64,000 nt of DNA from Caballeronia turbans (GTDB lineage: Bacteria; Pseudomonadota; Gammaproteobacteria; Burkholderiales; Burkholderiaceae): the NCBI GenBank assembly GCA_001544655.2, contig FCOD02000033.1:1-64000 (forward strand). Reading direction: 5' to 3'. The translations under genes were made by a program, and so were the position numbers. Below the pieces are notes generated by a model. It saw only the letters and a list, made by a program, of their open reading frames with translations, was not told where the DNA came from and did no database searches. This document shows, piece by piece, positions 44,327 through 52,767 of this stretch. Numbering within the stretch: position 1 is the first letter of the stretch; the number at the start of each line of letters is the position of its first letter.

Positions 44327-45265
44327 ATGAGCGGTTCGAAGAACGAGGCGCGGCCGAAGATTGCGCGCCGCGCGCTGGATGGCGTGCTGTTGCTCGACAA
44401 GCCGCTCGGGCTGTCGAGCAACGACGCGCTCATCAAGGCGAAGCGGATTTATCTCGCGAAAAAGGCGGGCCACACGGGCACGCTCGATCCGCTTGCGACG
44501 GGCTTGCTGCCGCTGTGCTTCGGCGAAGCGACGAAGTTTTCGCAAGATCTGCTCGATGCCGACAAAGCATATGAAGCGACCATGCGACTGGGGATTCGCA
44601 CGACGACCGGCGATGCCGAAGGCGAGGCCATCGACACGCGTGACGTTACGTGCGACGAGGCGGCGGTTTCCGAAGCGATGGCGAAGTTTCTCGGCGACAT
44701 CATGCAGGTCCCGCCGATGTACTCCGCTCTGAAGCGTGACGGCAAGCCGCTTTACGAATACGCGCGTGCGGGTCAGACGGTGGAACGCGCAGGTCGCCAG
44801 GTGACGATTCACGCGTTGCGGCTGCTCGCATGCGCATTGCCGCTCGTGACGTTTCGCGTAACGTGCAGCAAGGGCACGTATGTGCGCACGCTGGCGGAAG
44901 ATATCGGCGAGGCGCTCGGATGCGGCGCGCATCTGACGGCGCTGCGGCGCACGGGCGTCGGCGCGTTGACTCTGGAGCACGCGGTCACGCTGGACGAACT
45001 GACCGGCATGAACGAAGCAGAGCGCGATGCACGGCTTCAGCCCGTCGATGCGCTTCTTTCGACCTTTCCCGCGGTCCAGTTGAACGATGAAGCGACGAAG
45101 CGCTTCCTGCACGGCCAACGCCTGCGTTTGGCTGACGTCGTCGAAACTCGTCTCGAAGAAGGCCGCGTGCGCGTCTATGCGCAGGGCGGCGGTCGCTTGC
45201 TCGGCGTGGCGCGCGCGGGCGAAGGTGTGCTTGCGCCCGAGCGGCTGATCGTTACAGCGCAATGA
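44327..45265 (+). CDS. truB: tRNA pseudouridine 55 synthase TruB
   Basis: 312 residues. The catalytic aspartate is in HTGTLDPLATGLLP near residue 50, after DGVLLLDKPLGLSSNDAL, and the family segments YEATMRLG and FRVTCSKGTYVRTLAEDIG are present. It makes pseudouridine 55 in the T-loop of nearly all tRNAs. Three bases separate it from rbfA, implying cotranslation. The stop codon lies directly against a perfect palindromic terminator. Confidence 0.97.
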   Translation: MSGSKNEARPKIARRALDGVLLLDKPLGLSSNDALIKAKRIYLAKKAGHTGTLDPLATGLLPLCFGEATKFSQDLLDADKAYEATMRLGIRTTTGDAEGEAIDTRDVTCDEAAVSEAMAKFLGDIMQVPPMYSALKRDGKPLYEYARAGQTVERAGRQVTIHALRLLACALPLVTFRVTCSKGTYVRTLAEDIGEALGCGAHLTALRRTGVGALTLEHAVTLDELTGMNEAERDARLQPVDALLSTFPAVQLNDEATKRFLHGQRLRLADVVETRLEEGRVRVYAQGGGRLLGVARAGEGVLAPERLIVTAQ

Positions 45266-45301
45266 AAAAGAGCCCGATTGATCGATCAATCGGGCTCTTT
45301 T
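45266..45301. terminator. Shared bidirectional terminator of truB and emrB
   Basis: A perfect 36-bp palindrome with 18-base arms (AAAAGAGCCCGATTGATC and its complement), with A run on one side and T run on the other. It starts one base after the truB stop and can end transcription in both directions. Confidence 0.92.
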
Positions 45302-45322
45302 CTTTCTACAGCGACAATTCGG

Positions 45323-46882
45323 TCAATGCGCCGCCGACGCCGCCGCTGCCGAATCCCCGCCGCCCGAACGCTCGGGCCGTGTGATCCAGATCAGCGCGAT
45401 CAGCGCGACGAAAATCCCCGCCGAGATATAAAACATGTCGTTCACGCCGAGTTGCGCGGCCTGCTGTGTCGCCATGCTGTTGTACAGGCCGTAGGACTGT
45501 TCCTTCGAGAAGCCGAGCGTGCCCATCTGCTGCATCGAGTTTGCGAAGACAGGGTTATACGAGTTGGCCTGCTCGACGAGTTGCGCGTGATGCACGATCG
45601 AGCGATGCTCCCACGCCGTCGAAAAGATCGACGTGCCGATGCCGCCGCACATGATCCGCACGAAGTTCGACAAGCCCGACGCCGCAGGAATCCGATGCCC
45701 AGGCAAGCCCGACAGCGTGATCGACACGAGCGGAATGAAGAAGCCCGCCATGCCGATGCCTTGAATCACCGTCGGCAACGTGAGCGCCCACGTATCGACG
45801 CCGGTCGTATAGCGCGAGCGCATCCAGAAGCACAACGCGAACACGAGAAACGCCGCAGTCGCGATATAGCGCGGATCGGTTCGAGGCAGGAACTTCCCGG
45901 TGATCGGTGAAAGCAGGATCGCGAACAGGCCGACTGGCGCCATCACGAGGCCGGCGTTCGTCGCGGTGTAGCCGATATCGGTTTGCAGCCATAGCGGCAG
46001 CAGCACCAGGTTGCCGAAATAGAGCCCGTAGCCGATCGACAGCGCGATCGTCCCGCCGGTGAAATTGCGCAGTTCGAACAGCGACAGGTCCACGACCGGA
46101 TGCTCCGCCGTCAGCTCCCACACGATGAAGAAGGCGAATGAGATCACCGCGATCAGCGCGAGCACGACGATCGTCGTCGAATTGAACCAGTCGAGATCCT
46201 TGCCCTTGTCTAGCATGACCTGCAGCGAGCCCACCCAGATTACCAGCAGCGCGAGCCCGACGGTGTCGATCGGCGACTTGCGGATCGCGGAGTCACGATC
46301 CCGGAAGATCGCGAACGTGGCGATCGCCGCGGCGATTCCGACCGGAATGTTCACGTAGAAGATCCAGGGCCACGAGATGTTGTCCGAGATCCAGCCGCCG
46401 AGCACCGGGCCGGCGACAGGTGCGATGAGCGTGGTCATCGACCACATCGAGAGCGCCATCGGCGCTTTTTCGCGCGGATAACTCGCGAGCAGGAGTGTCT
46501 GCGACAGCGGGATCATCGGGCCGGCGACCGCGCCTTGCAGCACGCGCGCGGCAAGCAGAAACGGCAGCGTCGGCGCAAGGCCGCAGAGCCACGACGCGAG
46601 CACGAACAGGATGATCGAGCCGAGGAAGAGCCGCACCTGGCCGATGCGCTGCGTGAGCCAGCCCGTGAGCGGCACCGAGATCGCATTGGCGACCGCGAAC
46701 GACGTGATGACCCACGTGCCCTGATCCGATGACACGCCGAGGTCGCCGGATATCGATGGAATCGAGACGTTCGCGATCGACGTGTCGAGCACGTTCATGA
46801 ACACCGCGAGCGATACGGCAATCGTCCCGATGACGAGTTTTCCGCCCGACAGCGGGGGATGAACGACGTTTTGCGAAGACAT
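45323..46882 (-). CDS. emrB: DHA2-family MFS drug exporter, EmrB type
   Basis: 519 residues with about 14 predicted membrane segments. MFS motif C-like and DHA2 features are visible: NVLDTSIANVSIPSISGDLG (motif D1 region), GWLTQRIG (motif A), and the GPVLGGWI motif C near residue 155. It is the inner-membrane pump of a tripartite system and starts 13 bp after emrA. With the adaptor and outer-membrane channel encoded upstream in the same operon it should expel hydrophobic drugs, uncouplers or aromatic acids. The specificity is unknown. Confidence 0.93.
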   Translation of the reverse strand: MSSQNVVHPPLSGGKLVIGTIAVSLAVFMNVLDTSIANVSIPSISGDLGVSSDQGTWVITSFAVANAISVPLTGWLTQRIGQVRLFLGSIILFVLASWLCGLAPTLPFLLAARVLQGAVAGPMIPLSQTLLLASYPREKAPMALSMWSMTTLIAPVAGPVLGGWISDNISWPWIFYVNIPVGIAAAIATFAIFRDRDSAIRKSPIDTVGLALLVIWVGSLQVMLDKGKDLDWFNSTTIVVLALIAVISFAFFIVWELTAEHPVVDLSLFELRNFTGGTIALSIGYGLYFGNLVLLPLWLQTDIGYTATNAGLVMAPVGLFAILLSPITGKFLPRTDPRYIATAAFLVFALCFWMRSRYTTGVDTWALTLPTVIQGIGMAGFFIPLVSITLSGLPGHRIPAASGLSNFVRIMCGGIGTSIFSTAWEHRSIVHHAQLVEQANSYNPVFANSMQQMGTLGFSKEQSYGLYNSMATQQAAQLGVNDMFYISAGIFVALIALIWITRPERSGGGDSAAAASAAH

Positions 46883-46895
46883 TGGGCGAGTCCGC

Positions 46896-48143
46896 TTACA
46901 TCAGCTTGGCGGCCGATGCGGACTTCGTCGCCTTGCCGCGCGCCGACGATGTGCTCTGCGCCGACGAACCCGTGCCCGTGCCCGCATTCTGCTGGATGAT
47001 GCGCGCGATTTCCTGATCGGCCTGCGCGCCGTAGTTGTCGAACACGTTGGTCTGGTACACCGTGTTCCGCGCGTTGCCGAGCTGGCCGCCTTCCTCGTTC
47101 TTGATCGTCACGTCGACGTTCATCGAGAGGCCGATACGCAGCGGATGCTGCTCCAGTTCCTTCGGATCCAGCTCGATACGCACCGGCAGGCGCTGCACGA
47201 CCTTGATCCAGTTGCCCGTCGCGTTCTGCGCGGGCAGCAGCGAGAACGCCGAGCCCGTGCCGGCCGAGAAGCCGATGACCTTGCCGTGATACACGACGCT
47301 CGAACCGTACAGATCGGCAGTCAGTTCCACCGGCTGGCCGATGCGCATGTGCTTAAGTTGGACTTCCTTGAAGTTCGCATCGACCCACACGGCGTTGAGC
47401 GGCACGATCGCCATCAGCGGATTGCCCGGCGCGACGCGCTGGCCGACCTGCACCGAACGCTTCGCGACGTAGCCCGTCACCGGCGCCGGCAGCGTGTTGC
47501 GCGCGAAGTTGATGTACGAGTCGCGGACCTTGGCGGCGGCCGCAAGCACATTAGGATGCTCGGCGATCGTCGTGTTTGCCGTAAGCGAGCGGTTCGACGC
47601 GAGTTCCTGCTCGGCGGCGTCGAGCGCGGCCTGCGTGCTACGGACGGCGTCGCGTGCGTGCGAGATTTCTTCCTGCGACACCGCGCCCGTCTGTGCGACC
47701 TGCATGCGGCGCTTCAGATCGTCCTGCGCGCGCGACAGATCCGATCTGCGCAATGCGATCTGCGCTTCGTACTGGTTGTTGTTGACGAAGAACGTGCGGA
47801 CCTGACGCACCGTCTGCGCGAGATTCGCTTCGGCCTGGTCGAGCGCGACCTTCGAATCGGCCGGATCGAGCGCGACGAGCGGGTCGCCCACTTTCACAGT
47901 CTGCGTGTCGTCCGCGTTCACCGAGATCACCGTACCGACGACCTGCGGCGTGATCTGCACGACGTTGCCGTTGACGTACGCATCGTCGGTGGCTTCGTGA
48001 AAGCGCGCGACGAGGAAGTAATACAGCCCGTACGCGACAGCGGCGATGACGATGACCAGCACGATCAGCGTCATCAGCCGGCGGCGTTTGCCGTTGTTTT
48101 GCTTCGGCGCTGGCGCGGCCGCGGTTTGTTGAGGGTCGCTCAT
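46896..48143 (-). CDS. emrA: HlyD-family periplasmic adaptor, EmrA type
   Basis: 415 residues. One N-terminal membrane segment (about 23-46, LMTLIVLVIVIAAVAYGLYY) anchors a periplasmic part with a biotinyl-lipoyl domain (TDDAYVNGNVVQITPQVVGT), a coiled-coil hairpin (about 110-190) and a beta-barrel. It links EmrB to the outer-membrane channel. CGGAG precedes the ATG. The Gly/Ser/Ala/Lys-rich C-terminal tail is not part of the conserved fold. Confidence 0.93.
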   Translation of the reverse strand: MSDPQQTAAAPAPKQNNGKRRRLMTLIVLVIVIAAVAYGLYYFLVARFHEATDDAYVNGNVVQITPQVVGTVISVNADDTQTVKVGDPLVALDPADSKVALDQAEANLAQTVRQVRTFFVNNNQYEAQIALRRSDLSRAQDDLKRRMQVAQTGAVSQEEISHARDAVRSTQAALDAAEQELASNRSLTANTTIAEHPNVLAAAAKVRDSYINFARNTLPAPVTGYVAKRSVQVGQRVAPGNPLMAIVPLNAVWVDANFKEVQLKHMRIGQPVELTADLYGSSVVYHGKVIGFSAGTGSAFSLLPAQNATGNWIKVVQRLPVRIELDPKELEQHPLRIGLSMNVDVTIKNEEGGQLGNARNTVYQTNVFDNYGAQADQEIARIIQQNAGTGTGSSAQSTSSARGKATKSASAAKLM

Positions 48144-48194
48144 GAAAGACTCCGAATATTCCGTATTGGTCTGATGCGTGTTCTTGTGCGCGGC

Positions 48195-49721
48195 TTACTT
48201 CGATGGCGTGGCCTGATTTGCCGCTTGCGTGTTCGCCTGATTCTGCCCGCTGCCGTCGATCGCGAGATTCGTGCTCGTCGCGTCGAAGCCGCCGCCGAGC
48301 GATTTGATCAGCGCGATTTGCAGATCGGTGCGCTTCAGGCGCAGGTTCGTTACGGTCTGCTCGTTGGCGAGACGGTTTTCGTCGGCGTTGAGCACCTGCA
48401 ACTGCGGCGACAGGCCGGCCTTGTAGCGGATTACCGCGAGCTGATACGCGCTCGTCGCCGCCGCGAGCGCGCGCTGCGCATCCGCCATCTGTTTGTCGAG
48501 CGAGCGGATTGCGGAAATGTTGGTCGCGACATCGTTCATCGCATTGATGAGCGTCTGATTGTAGTTCGCGACATTGCCCTCGAAGTCGGCGTAACGGCCC
48601 TTCAACTGGGCGCGCAGGGCGCCGGCATCGAAGATCGGCAGATGCACCGCCGGCCCGATCTGGATCTGGCGGCTGCTCGCCTGCAGGAAGCGGCTCCAGC
48701 CGAACGCGTCGAAACCGAAGGCCGCCGCAAGGTTGATGTCCGGGAAGAACTCGGCTTTCGCTTCCTTGATGTTGTGCGTCGCGGCTTCTACCTGCCAGCG
48801 CGCGGCGACGATATCCGGGCGGCGCGCGATGAGGTCGGCGGGAACGTTGTCCGGCAGCGTCATGTTGACGTTCGGATCGATCACGGGCTTGGCGATCTGC
48901 AGACCGCGGTCCGGGCCCTTGCCAAGCAGCGCGGCGAGCTGATAGCGGACGGTTTCGATTTGTCCGTCGAGCTCGGTCATATTGGTCTGGCTCGTCGCGA
49001 CGTTGCCTTCCGCCGTGCGGCTCTCGACCCTGGTGTCGAGCCCGGCCGCGACCCGTCCGTTCGTGATGCGCCCGACGTCCTGCCGGTTCGCGATCTCGCG
49101 CTGGGCGACGTCACGCAGCGCGTAGAGCAGCGCGAGCTGGTTGTACGTACGCGCAACCGATGCCGCCAGCGTCACACGCGCCTGCTGCATGTCCGCTTCG
49201 GCGGCCTTCTCCTGCGACACCGCCATGTTCAGCCGCGAGCGATTCTTGCCCCACAGATCGAGTTCCCACGACGCGCTCGCGAGCACGTTGTTCTCGCTGA
49301 ACCAGGTGCCGCCGTAGGGTGGCGGGAAGAGGGCGTTGGCCGAATACAATTCGCGCGTCCACGAATACGATCCGTTGACCTTCGGATAGAGCGCCGAGCG
49401 TGACGTTTCGATATATGACGACGCCTTCGCGATCCGCGACTGCGCCTGCGCGATGGTGGGATTGTCCGCGAGCGCCTCGTCGATCAGTCGCGGCAACTGC
49501 GGATCGCCGAACTGCTTCGCCCAATCGAGCGCCGGCCATCGGCCGCCTTGTCCCGGCAGGCTTTGCGTAGCCTCGAAGTTTTCAGGCGCGACAATCTGCT
49601 TGTCGCTCGAGATGCCTGCGTAGTTCGCGCAACCGGCAAGCGCGAGCGCGGCTATTGCGGCGACCACGGCGCTATTGACACGGCGCTCGCCGCGCAGCGC
49701 GGACAGGGAAAGCTGTTTCAT
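48195..49721 (-). CDS. NodT-family outer-membrane efflux lipoprotein
   Basis: About 508 residues. The signal peptide ends in a lipobox (LALAGC), giving an outer-membrane lipoprotein. Two OEP repeats of the TolC/OprM type form the channel (for example ANRQDVGRITNGRVAAGLDT and the related ATSAYQLAVIRYKAGLS), with a Gln/Asn-rich C-terminus. I placed the start at ATG 49721 (ACGAGAT upstream); the frame extends to 49787. It is the first structural gene of the efflux operon, between marR and emrA. Confidence 0.93.
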   Translation of the reverse strand: MKQLSLSALRGERRVNSAVVAAIAALALAGCANYAGISSDKQIVAPENFEATQSLPGQGGRWPALDWAKQFGDPQLPRLIDEALADNPTIAQAQSRIAKASSYIETSRSALYPKVNGSYSWTRELYSANALFPPPYGGTWFSENNVLASASWELDLWGKNRSRLNMAVSQEKAAEADMQQARVTLAASVARTYNQLALLYALRDVAQREIANRQDVGRITNGRVAAGLDTRVESRTAEGNVATSQTNMTELDGQIETVRYQLAALLGKGPDRGLQIAKPVIDPNVNMTLPDNVPADLIARRPDIVAARWQVEAATHNIKEAKAEFFPDINLAAAFGFDAFGWSRFLQASSRQIQIGPAVHLPIFDAGALRAQLKGRYADFEGNVANYNQTLINAMNDVATNISAIRSLDKQMADAQRALAAATSAYQLAVIRYKAGLSPQLQVLNADENRLANEQTVTNLRLKRTDLQIALIKSLGGGFDATSTNLAIDGSGQNQANTQAANQATPSK

Positions 49722-49796
49722 ATCTCGTTTCTTGAGATGAGACTTAAAGATGGACGTTGCAATCATTTTGTAGGCTGCCGACGACAAATTTGCTTG

Positions 49797-50312
49797 TCAT
49801 CGCAATGACGTACCAGGCTTATCGTTTCCTGCGAGCAACGATGCCACGGAGGGATCACAGGAGTTGGCCAGAATCCGGCGCAGCATGCTCTTCAGGAAGC
49901 CCACTTCTTCGGGCGTGAAGCCCGCCAGGAGGTTGTCCAGCACGCGCGTAAAGATGGCGGGAATCTTCTCGGCCGTTGCCTGGCCTTCGTCCGTCAGCGC
50001 GAGGCGCACGACGCGCCGGTCTTCCTCGCTGCGTACGCGCGAAAGCAAGTCACGTTTTTCCAGCCGGTCGATGAGGCGCGTCACGGCGCTCGCGTCTATG
50101 CCGTATTCACGAGCGATGTCCGCGGCCGTCAGGCACTTGCCGACCGCGAGCATGAAGAGGATGCTCGCCTGTGTGCTCGTGATGCCCAGTTCGGAGGTCG
50201 TGTGTTGCGTGACCATGTTCCACATGGTCGAGCGGACCCGGCTGATCAGGTAGCCGACGCTCTCGGCGAGCACGTAATCGCCGATCGCCGCAGATTTCGG
50301 AGCGTCGCTCAT
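49797..50312 (-). CDS. MarR-family regulator of the emr efflux operon
   Basis: 171 residues. A winged helix of MarR type is evident: ITSTQASILFMLA, AADIAREYGIDASAVTRLID and the wing SEEDRRVVRLALTDEG. It is the first gene of the operon marR-OMP-emrA-emrB and should repress it until a phenolic or drug ligand binds, as for EmrR. ATG 50312 fits the family N-terminus; the open frame reaches 50480 without a good site. A TAGTTGACTA dyad lies in the promoter, 20 bp upstream. Confidence 0.92.
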   Translation of the reverse strand: MSDAPKSAAIGDYVLAESVGYLISRVRSTMWNMVTQHTTSELGITSTQASILFMLAVGKCLTAADIAREYGIDASAVTRLIDRLEKRDLLSRVRSEEDRRVVRLALTDEGQATAEKIPAIFTRVLDNLLAGFTPEEVGFLKSMLRRILANSCDPSVASLLAGNDKPGTSLR

Positions 50313-50333
50313 GGAAAATTTATGCGGTTGCAA

Positions 50334-50348
50334 TAGTTGACTAGGCAG
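50334..50348. promoter_or_regulatory. Candidate MarR operator
   Basis: TAGTTGACTA (50334-50343) is a perfect inverted repeat of TAGT around TG, and the overlapping TTGACTAGGCAG resembles the TTGACTAGTCAA type of MarR site. It covers the predicted transcription start of the marR operon. Confidence 0.4.
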
Positions 50349-50349
50349 G

Positions 50350-50378
50350 ATTATAGGGGGGCATTTCAGTCGCTGCAA
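50350..50378 (-). promoter_or_regulatory. Promoter of the marR-efflux operon
   Basis: On the minus strand TTGCAG (50373-50378) and TATAAT (50350-50355) are separated by 17 bp, about 40 bp before the marR ATG. The 310-bp divergent gap to typA otherwise contains only the typA -10. Confidence 0.75.
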
Positions 50379-50490
50379 GAAGCTTTTCTGAATCTGCTTA
50401 ACAATGCAATCCATGCGGGTGCGATGGGGGCTCCTGCCTGGCCGTCTTACGGGTTGCGTCCTATTGCAAGGGAAGGACATCCATGCGTGC

Positions 50491-50496
50491 TATAAT
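50491..50496 (+). promoter_or_regulatory. Probable -10 element of typA
   Basis: TATAAT about 125 bp before the typA ATG. TTGCAA at 50464-50469 is 21 bp upstream, too far for a standard -35, so the promoter may be activator-dependent or have a weak -35. Confidence 0.5.
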
Positions 50497-50622
50497 TTAC
50501 GGTTCTCACCGCGCCGGGCCCGCGTAGTCATGCTTGCATGACGGTTTCAAGGGGGGCTTGCCGAGCCATGAAGTCTCACTGAAGAGACTCGCTCCGACGG
50601 CGCACAACCAAGACATCTCTAT

Positions 50623-52449
50623 ATGACTCGCGCCCTCCGCAATATCGCCATCATTGCCCACGTCGACCACGGCAAGACCACGCTCGTCGACCAGTTGCTC
50701 CGTCAGTCGGGCACGTTCCGGGAAAACCAGCAGGTCGCCGAGCGCGTCATGGACTCGAACGACATCGAAAAGGAACGTGGCATCACGATCCTGGCGAAGA
50801 ACTGCGCTGTCGAATACGAAGGCACGCACATCAATATCGTCGATACGCCGGGACACGCCGACTTCGGCGGTGAAGTGGAGCGCGTGCTGTCGATGGTCGA
50901 CTCCGTGCTGCTGCTCGTCGACGCAGTCGAAGGCCCGATGCCGCAAACGCGGTTCGTGACGAAAAAGGCGCTCGCGCTGGGTCTCAAGCCGATCGTCGTC
51001 ATCAACAAGGTGGACCGTCCGGGCGCGCGTATCGACTGGGTGATCAACCAGACCTTCGATCTGTTCGACAAGCTCGGCGCGACCGAAGAGCAGCTCGACT
51101 TCCCGGTGGTGTATGCGTCGGGTCTGAACGGCTACGCCGGCCTCGACCCCGAAGTGCGCGAGGGCACGATGCGCCCGCTCTTCGAAGCCATTCTCGAACA
51201 CGTGCCGGTGCGTCCGGCCGATCCTGACGGTCCGCTGCAACTGCAGATCACGTCGCTCGACTACAACTCGTACGTCGGACGTATCGGCGTGGGCCGTGTC
51301 GCGCGTGGTCGCATTCGTCCTGGCATGCAGGTGGCGGTGCGGTCGGGTCCGGACGGCGCGATCATCAATCGCAAGATCAATCAAGTGCTGTCGTTCCACG
51401 GTCTCGAGCGGGTGCAGGTCGAAGAAGCGCAGGCCGGCGATATCGTGCTGATCAACGGTATCGAGGAAATCGGCATCGGCGTGACGATCTGCTCGCCGGA
51501 TAACCCCGAAGCGCTGCCGATGATCACCGTAGACGAACCGACGCTCACGATGAACTTCCTCGTGAACTCGTCGCCGCTCGCGGGCAAGGAAGGCAAGTTC
51601 GTGACGAGCCGCCAGATTCGCGACCGTCTCACCAAGGAACTGAACCATAACGTGGCGCTGCGTGTGAAAGACACGGGCGACGAAACCACGTTCGAAGTGT
51701 CGGGCCGTGGCGAACTGCATCTGACGATTCTCGTCGAGAACATGCGCCGTGAAGGCTATGAGCTCGCGGTGTCGCGTCCGCGCGTCGTGCTGCAGGAAAT
51801 CGATGGCGTGAAGTGCGAGCCGTATGAAAACCTGACGGTCGATATCGAAGACCAGCATCAGGGCGGCGTGATGGAAGAACTCGGCCGCCGCAAGGGCGAA
51901 ATGCTCGATATGACCTCCGACGGCCGTGGCCGCACGCGTCTCGAGTACAAGATCTCGGCGCGCGGTCTGATCGGCTTTCAGAGCGAGTTCCTGACGCTCA
52001 CGCGCGGCACCGGTCTGATGAGCCACACGTTCGATTCGTACGCGCCGGTAAAGGAAGGCTCGGTCGGCGAGCGTCGCAACGGCGTGCTGATCTCGCAGGA
52101 CGATGGCGCCGCCGTGGCGTATGCACTGTGGAAGCTGCAGGATCGCGGCCGCATGTTCGTGTCGCCTGGGGATGCGCTCTATGAAGGTATGATCATCGGC
52201 ATTCATAGCCGTGACAACGACCTCGTCGTGAACCCGATCAAGGGCAAGCAGTTGACCAACGTGCGCGCGTCGGGCACCGACGAAGCCGTGCGCCTCGTGC
52301 CGCCGATCCAGCTGTCGCTGGAGTACGCGGTCGAGTTCATCGACGACGACGAACTCGTTGAAGTCACGCCGCAATCGATCCGCCTGCGCAAGCGTCATCT
52401 GAAGGAGCACGAGCGCCGCCGCGCGAGCCGCGAGGCGAACGCCGAGTAA
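50623..52449 (+). CDS. typA: Translational GTPase TypA/BipA
   Basis: A 608-residue EF-G-like GTPase. G motifs are intact: AHVDHGKTTLVDQLL (G1), DTPGHADFGGEV (G3) and NKVDRPGAR (G4), followed by domain II and the typical C-terminal domain (VNPIKGKQLTNVRASGTDE). BipA aids 50S assembly and growth at low temperature or stress. No strong ribosome site is visible. It is divergent from the efflux operon and ends 30 bp before a terminator. Confidence 0.97.
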   Translation: MTRALRNIAIIAHVDHGKTTLVDQLLRQSGTFRENQQVAERVMDSNDIEKERGITILAKNCAVEYEGTHINIVDTPGHADFGGEVERVLSMVDSVLLLVDAVEGPMPQTRFVTKKALALGLKPIVVINKVDRPGARIDWVINQTFDLFDKLGATEEQLDFPVVYASGLNGYAGLDPEVREGTMRPLFEAILEHVPVRPADPDGPLQLQITSLDYNSYVGRIGVGRVARGRIRPGMQVAVRSGPDGAIINRKINQVLSFHGLERVQVEEAQAGDIVLINGIEEIGIGVTICSPDNPEALPMITVDEPTLTMNFLVNSSPLAGKEGKFVTSRQIRDRLTKELNHNVALRVKDTGDETTFEVSGRGELHLTILVENMRREGYELAVSRPRVVLQEIDGVKCEPYENLTVDIEDQHQGGVMEELGRRKGEMLDMTSDGRGRTRLEYKISARGLIGFQSEFLTLTRGTGLMSHTFDSYAPVKEGSVGERRNGVLISQDDGAAVAYALWKLQDRGRMFVSPGDALYEGMIIGIHSRDNDLVVNPIKGKQLTNVRASGTDEAVRLVPPIQLSLEYAVEFIDDDELVEVTPQSIRLRKRHLKEHERRRASREANAE

Positions 52450-52479
52450 GCTTCAGGCGTCGGTTCGCATTGACAGGGC

Positions 52480-52503
52480 AAAAGCCGCCTTCGGGCGGCT
52501 TTT
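52480..52503 (+). terminator. Terminator of typA
   Basis: AAAAGCCGCC (52480-52489), UUCG-type loop TTCG, GGCGGCTTTT (52494-52503): a 10-bp stem with a stable tetraloop. The following 264 bp to odhA contain no gene; a TATGCT near 52629 is a possible odhA -10. Confidence 0.92.
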
Positions 52504-52767
52504 CCTTTTTCGACGGCGTGCAAGAGTCCCTTGCTTATCTCGTGAAAGCCCGCACATGCTTGTTGCATAAAGGATGACGAGGTCGAGCGCATGCGGCGAT
52601 CGGTCATATGACGATTGGTTCTGTGCTATGCTTCTCAGATTAGCTGTCGCTTTTTAGGTCCTTCCAAGCAGACTTGATTCGCGCAATCCGCTAAACGGTC
52701 AGGCCGTGGCGCGGAAGGTTTCGTAACCCGCACTTCCTCGAGAAACTCGAAGAAAGGTGAGCGTAAA

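Noticed and set aside
52590-52640. A TATGCT-type promoter before odhA
   Set aside because: The -10 is plausible but no -35 at proper spacing is convincing; mentioned only as a possibility.
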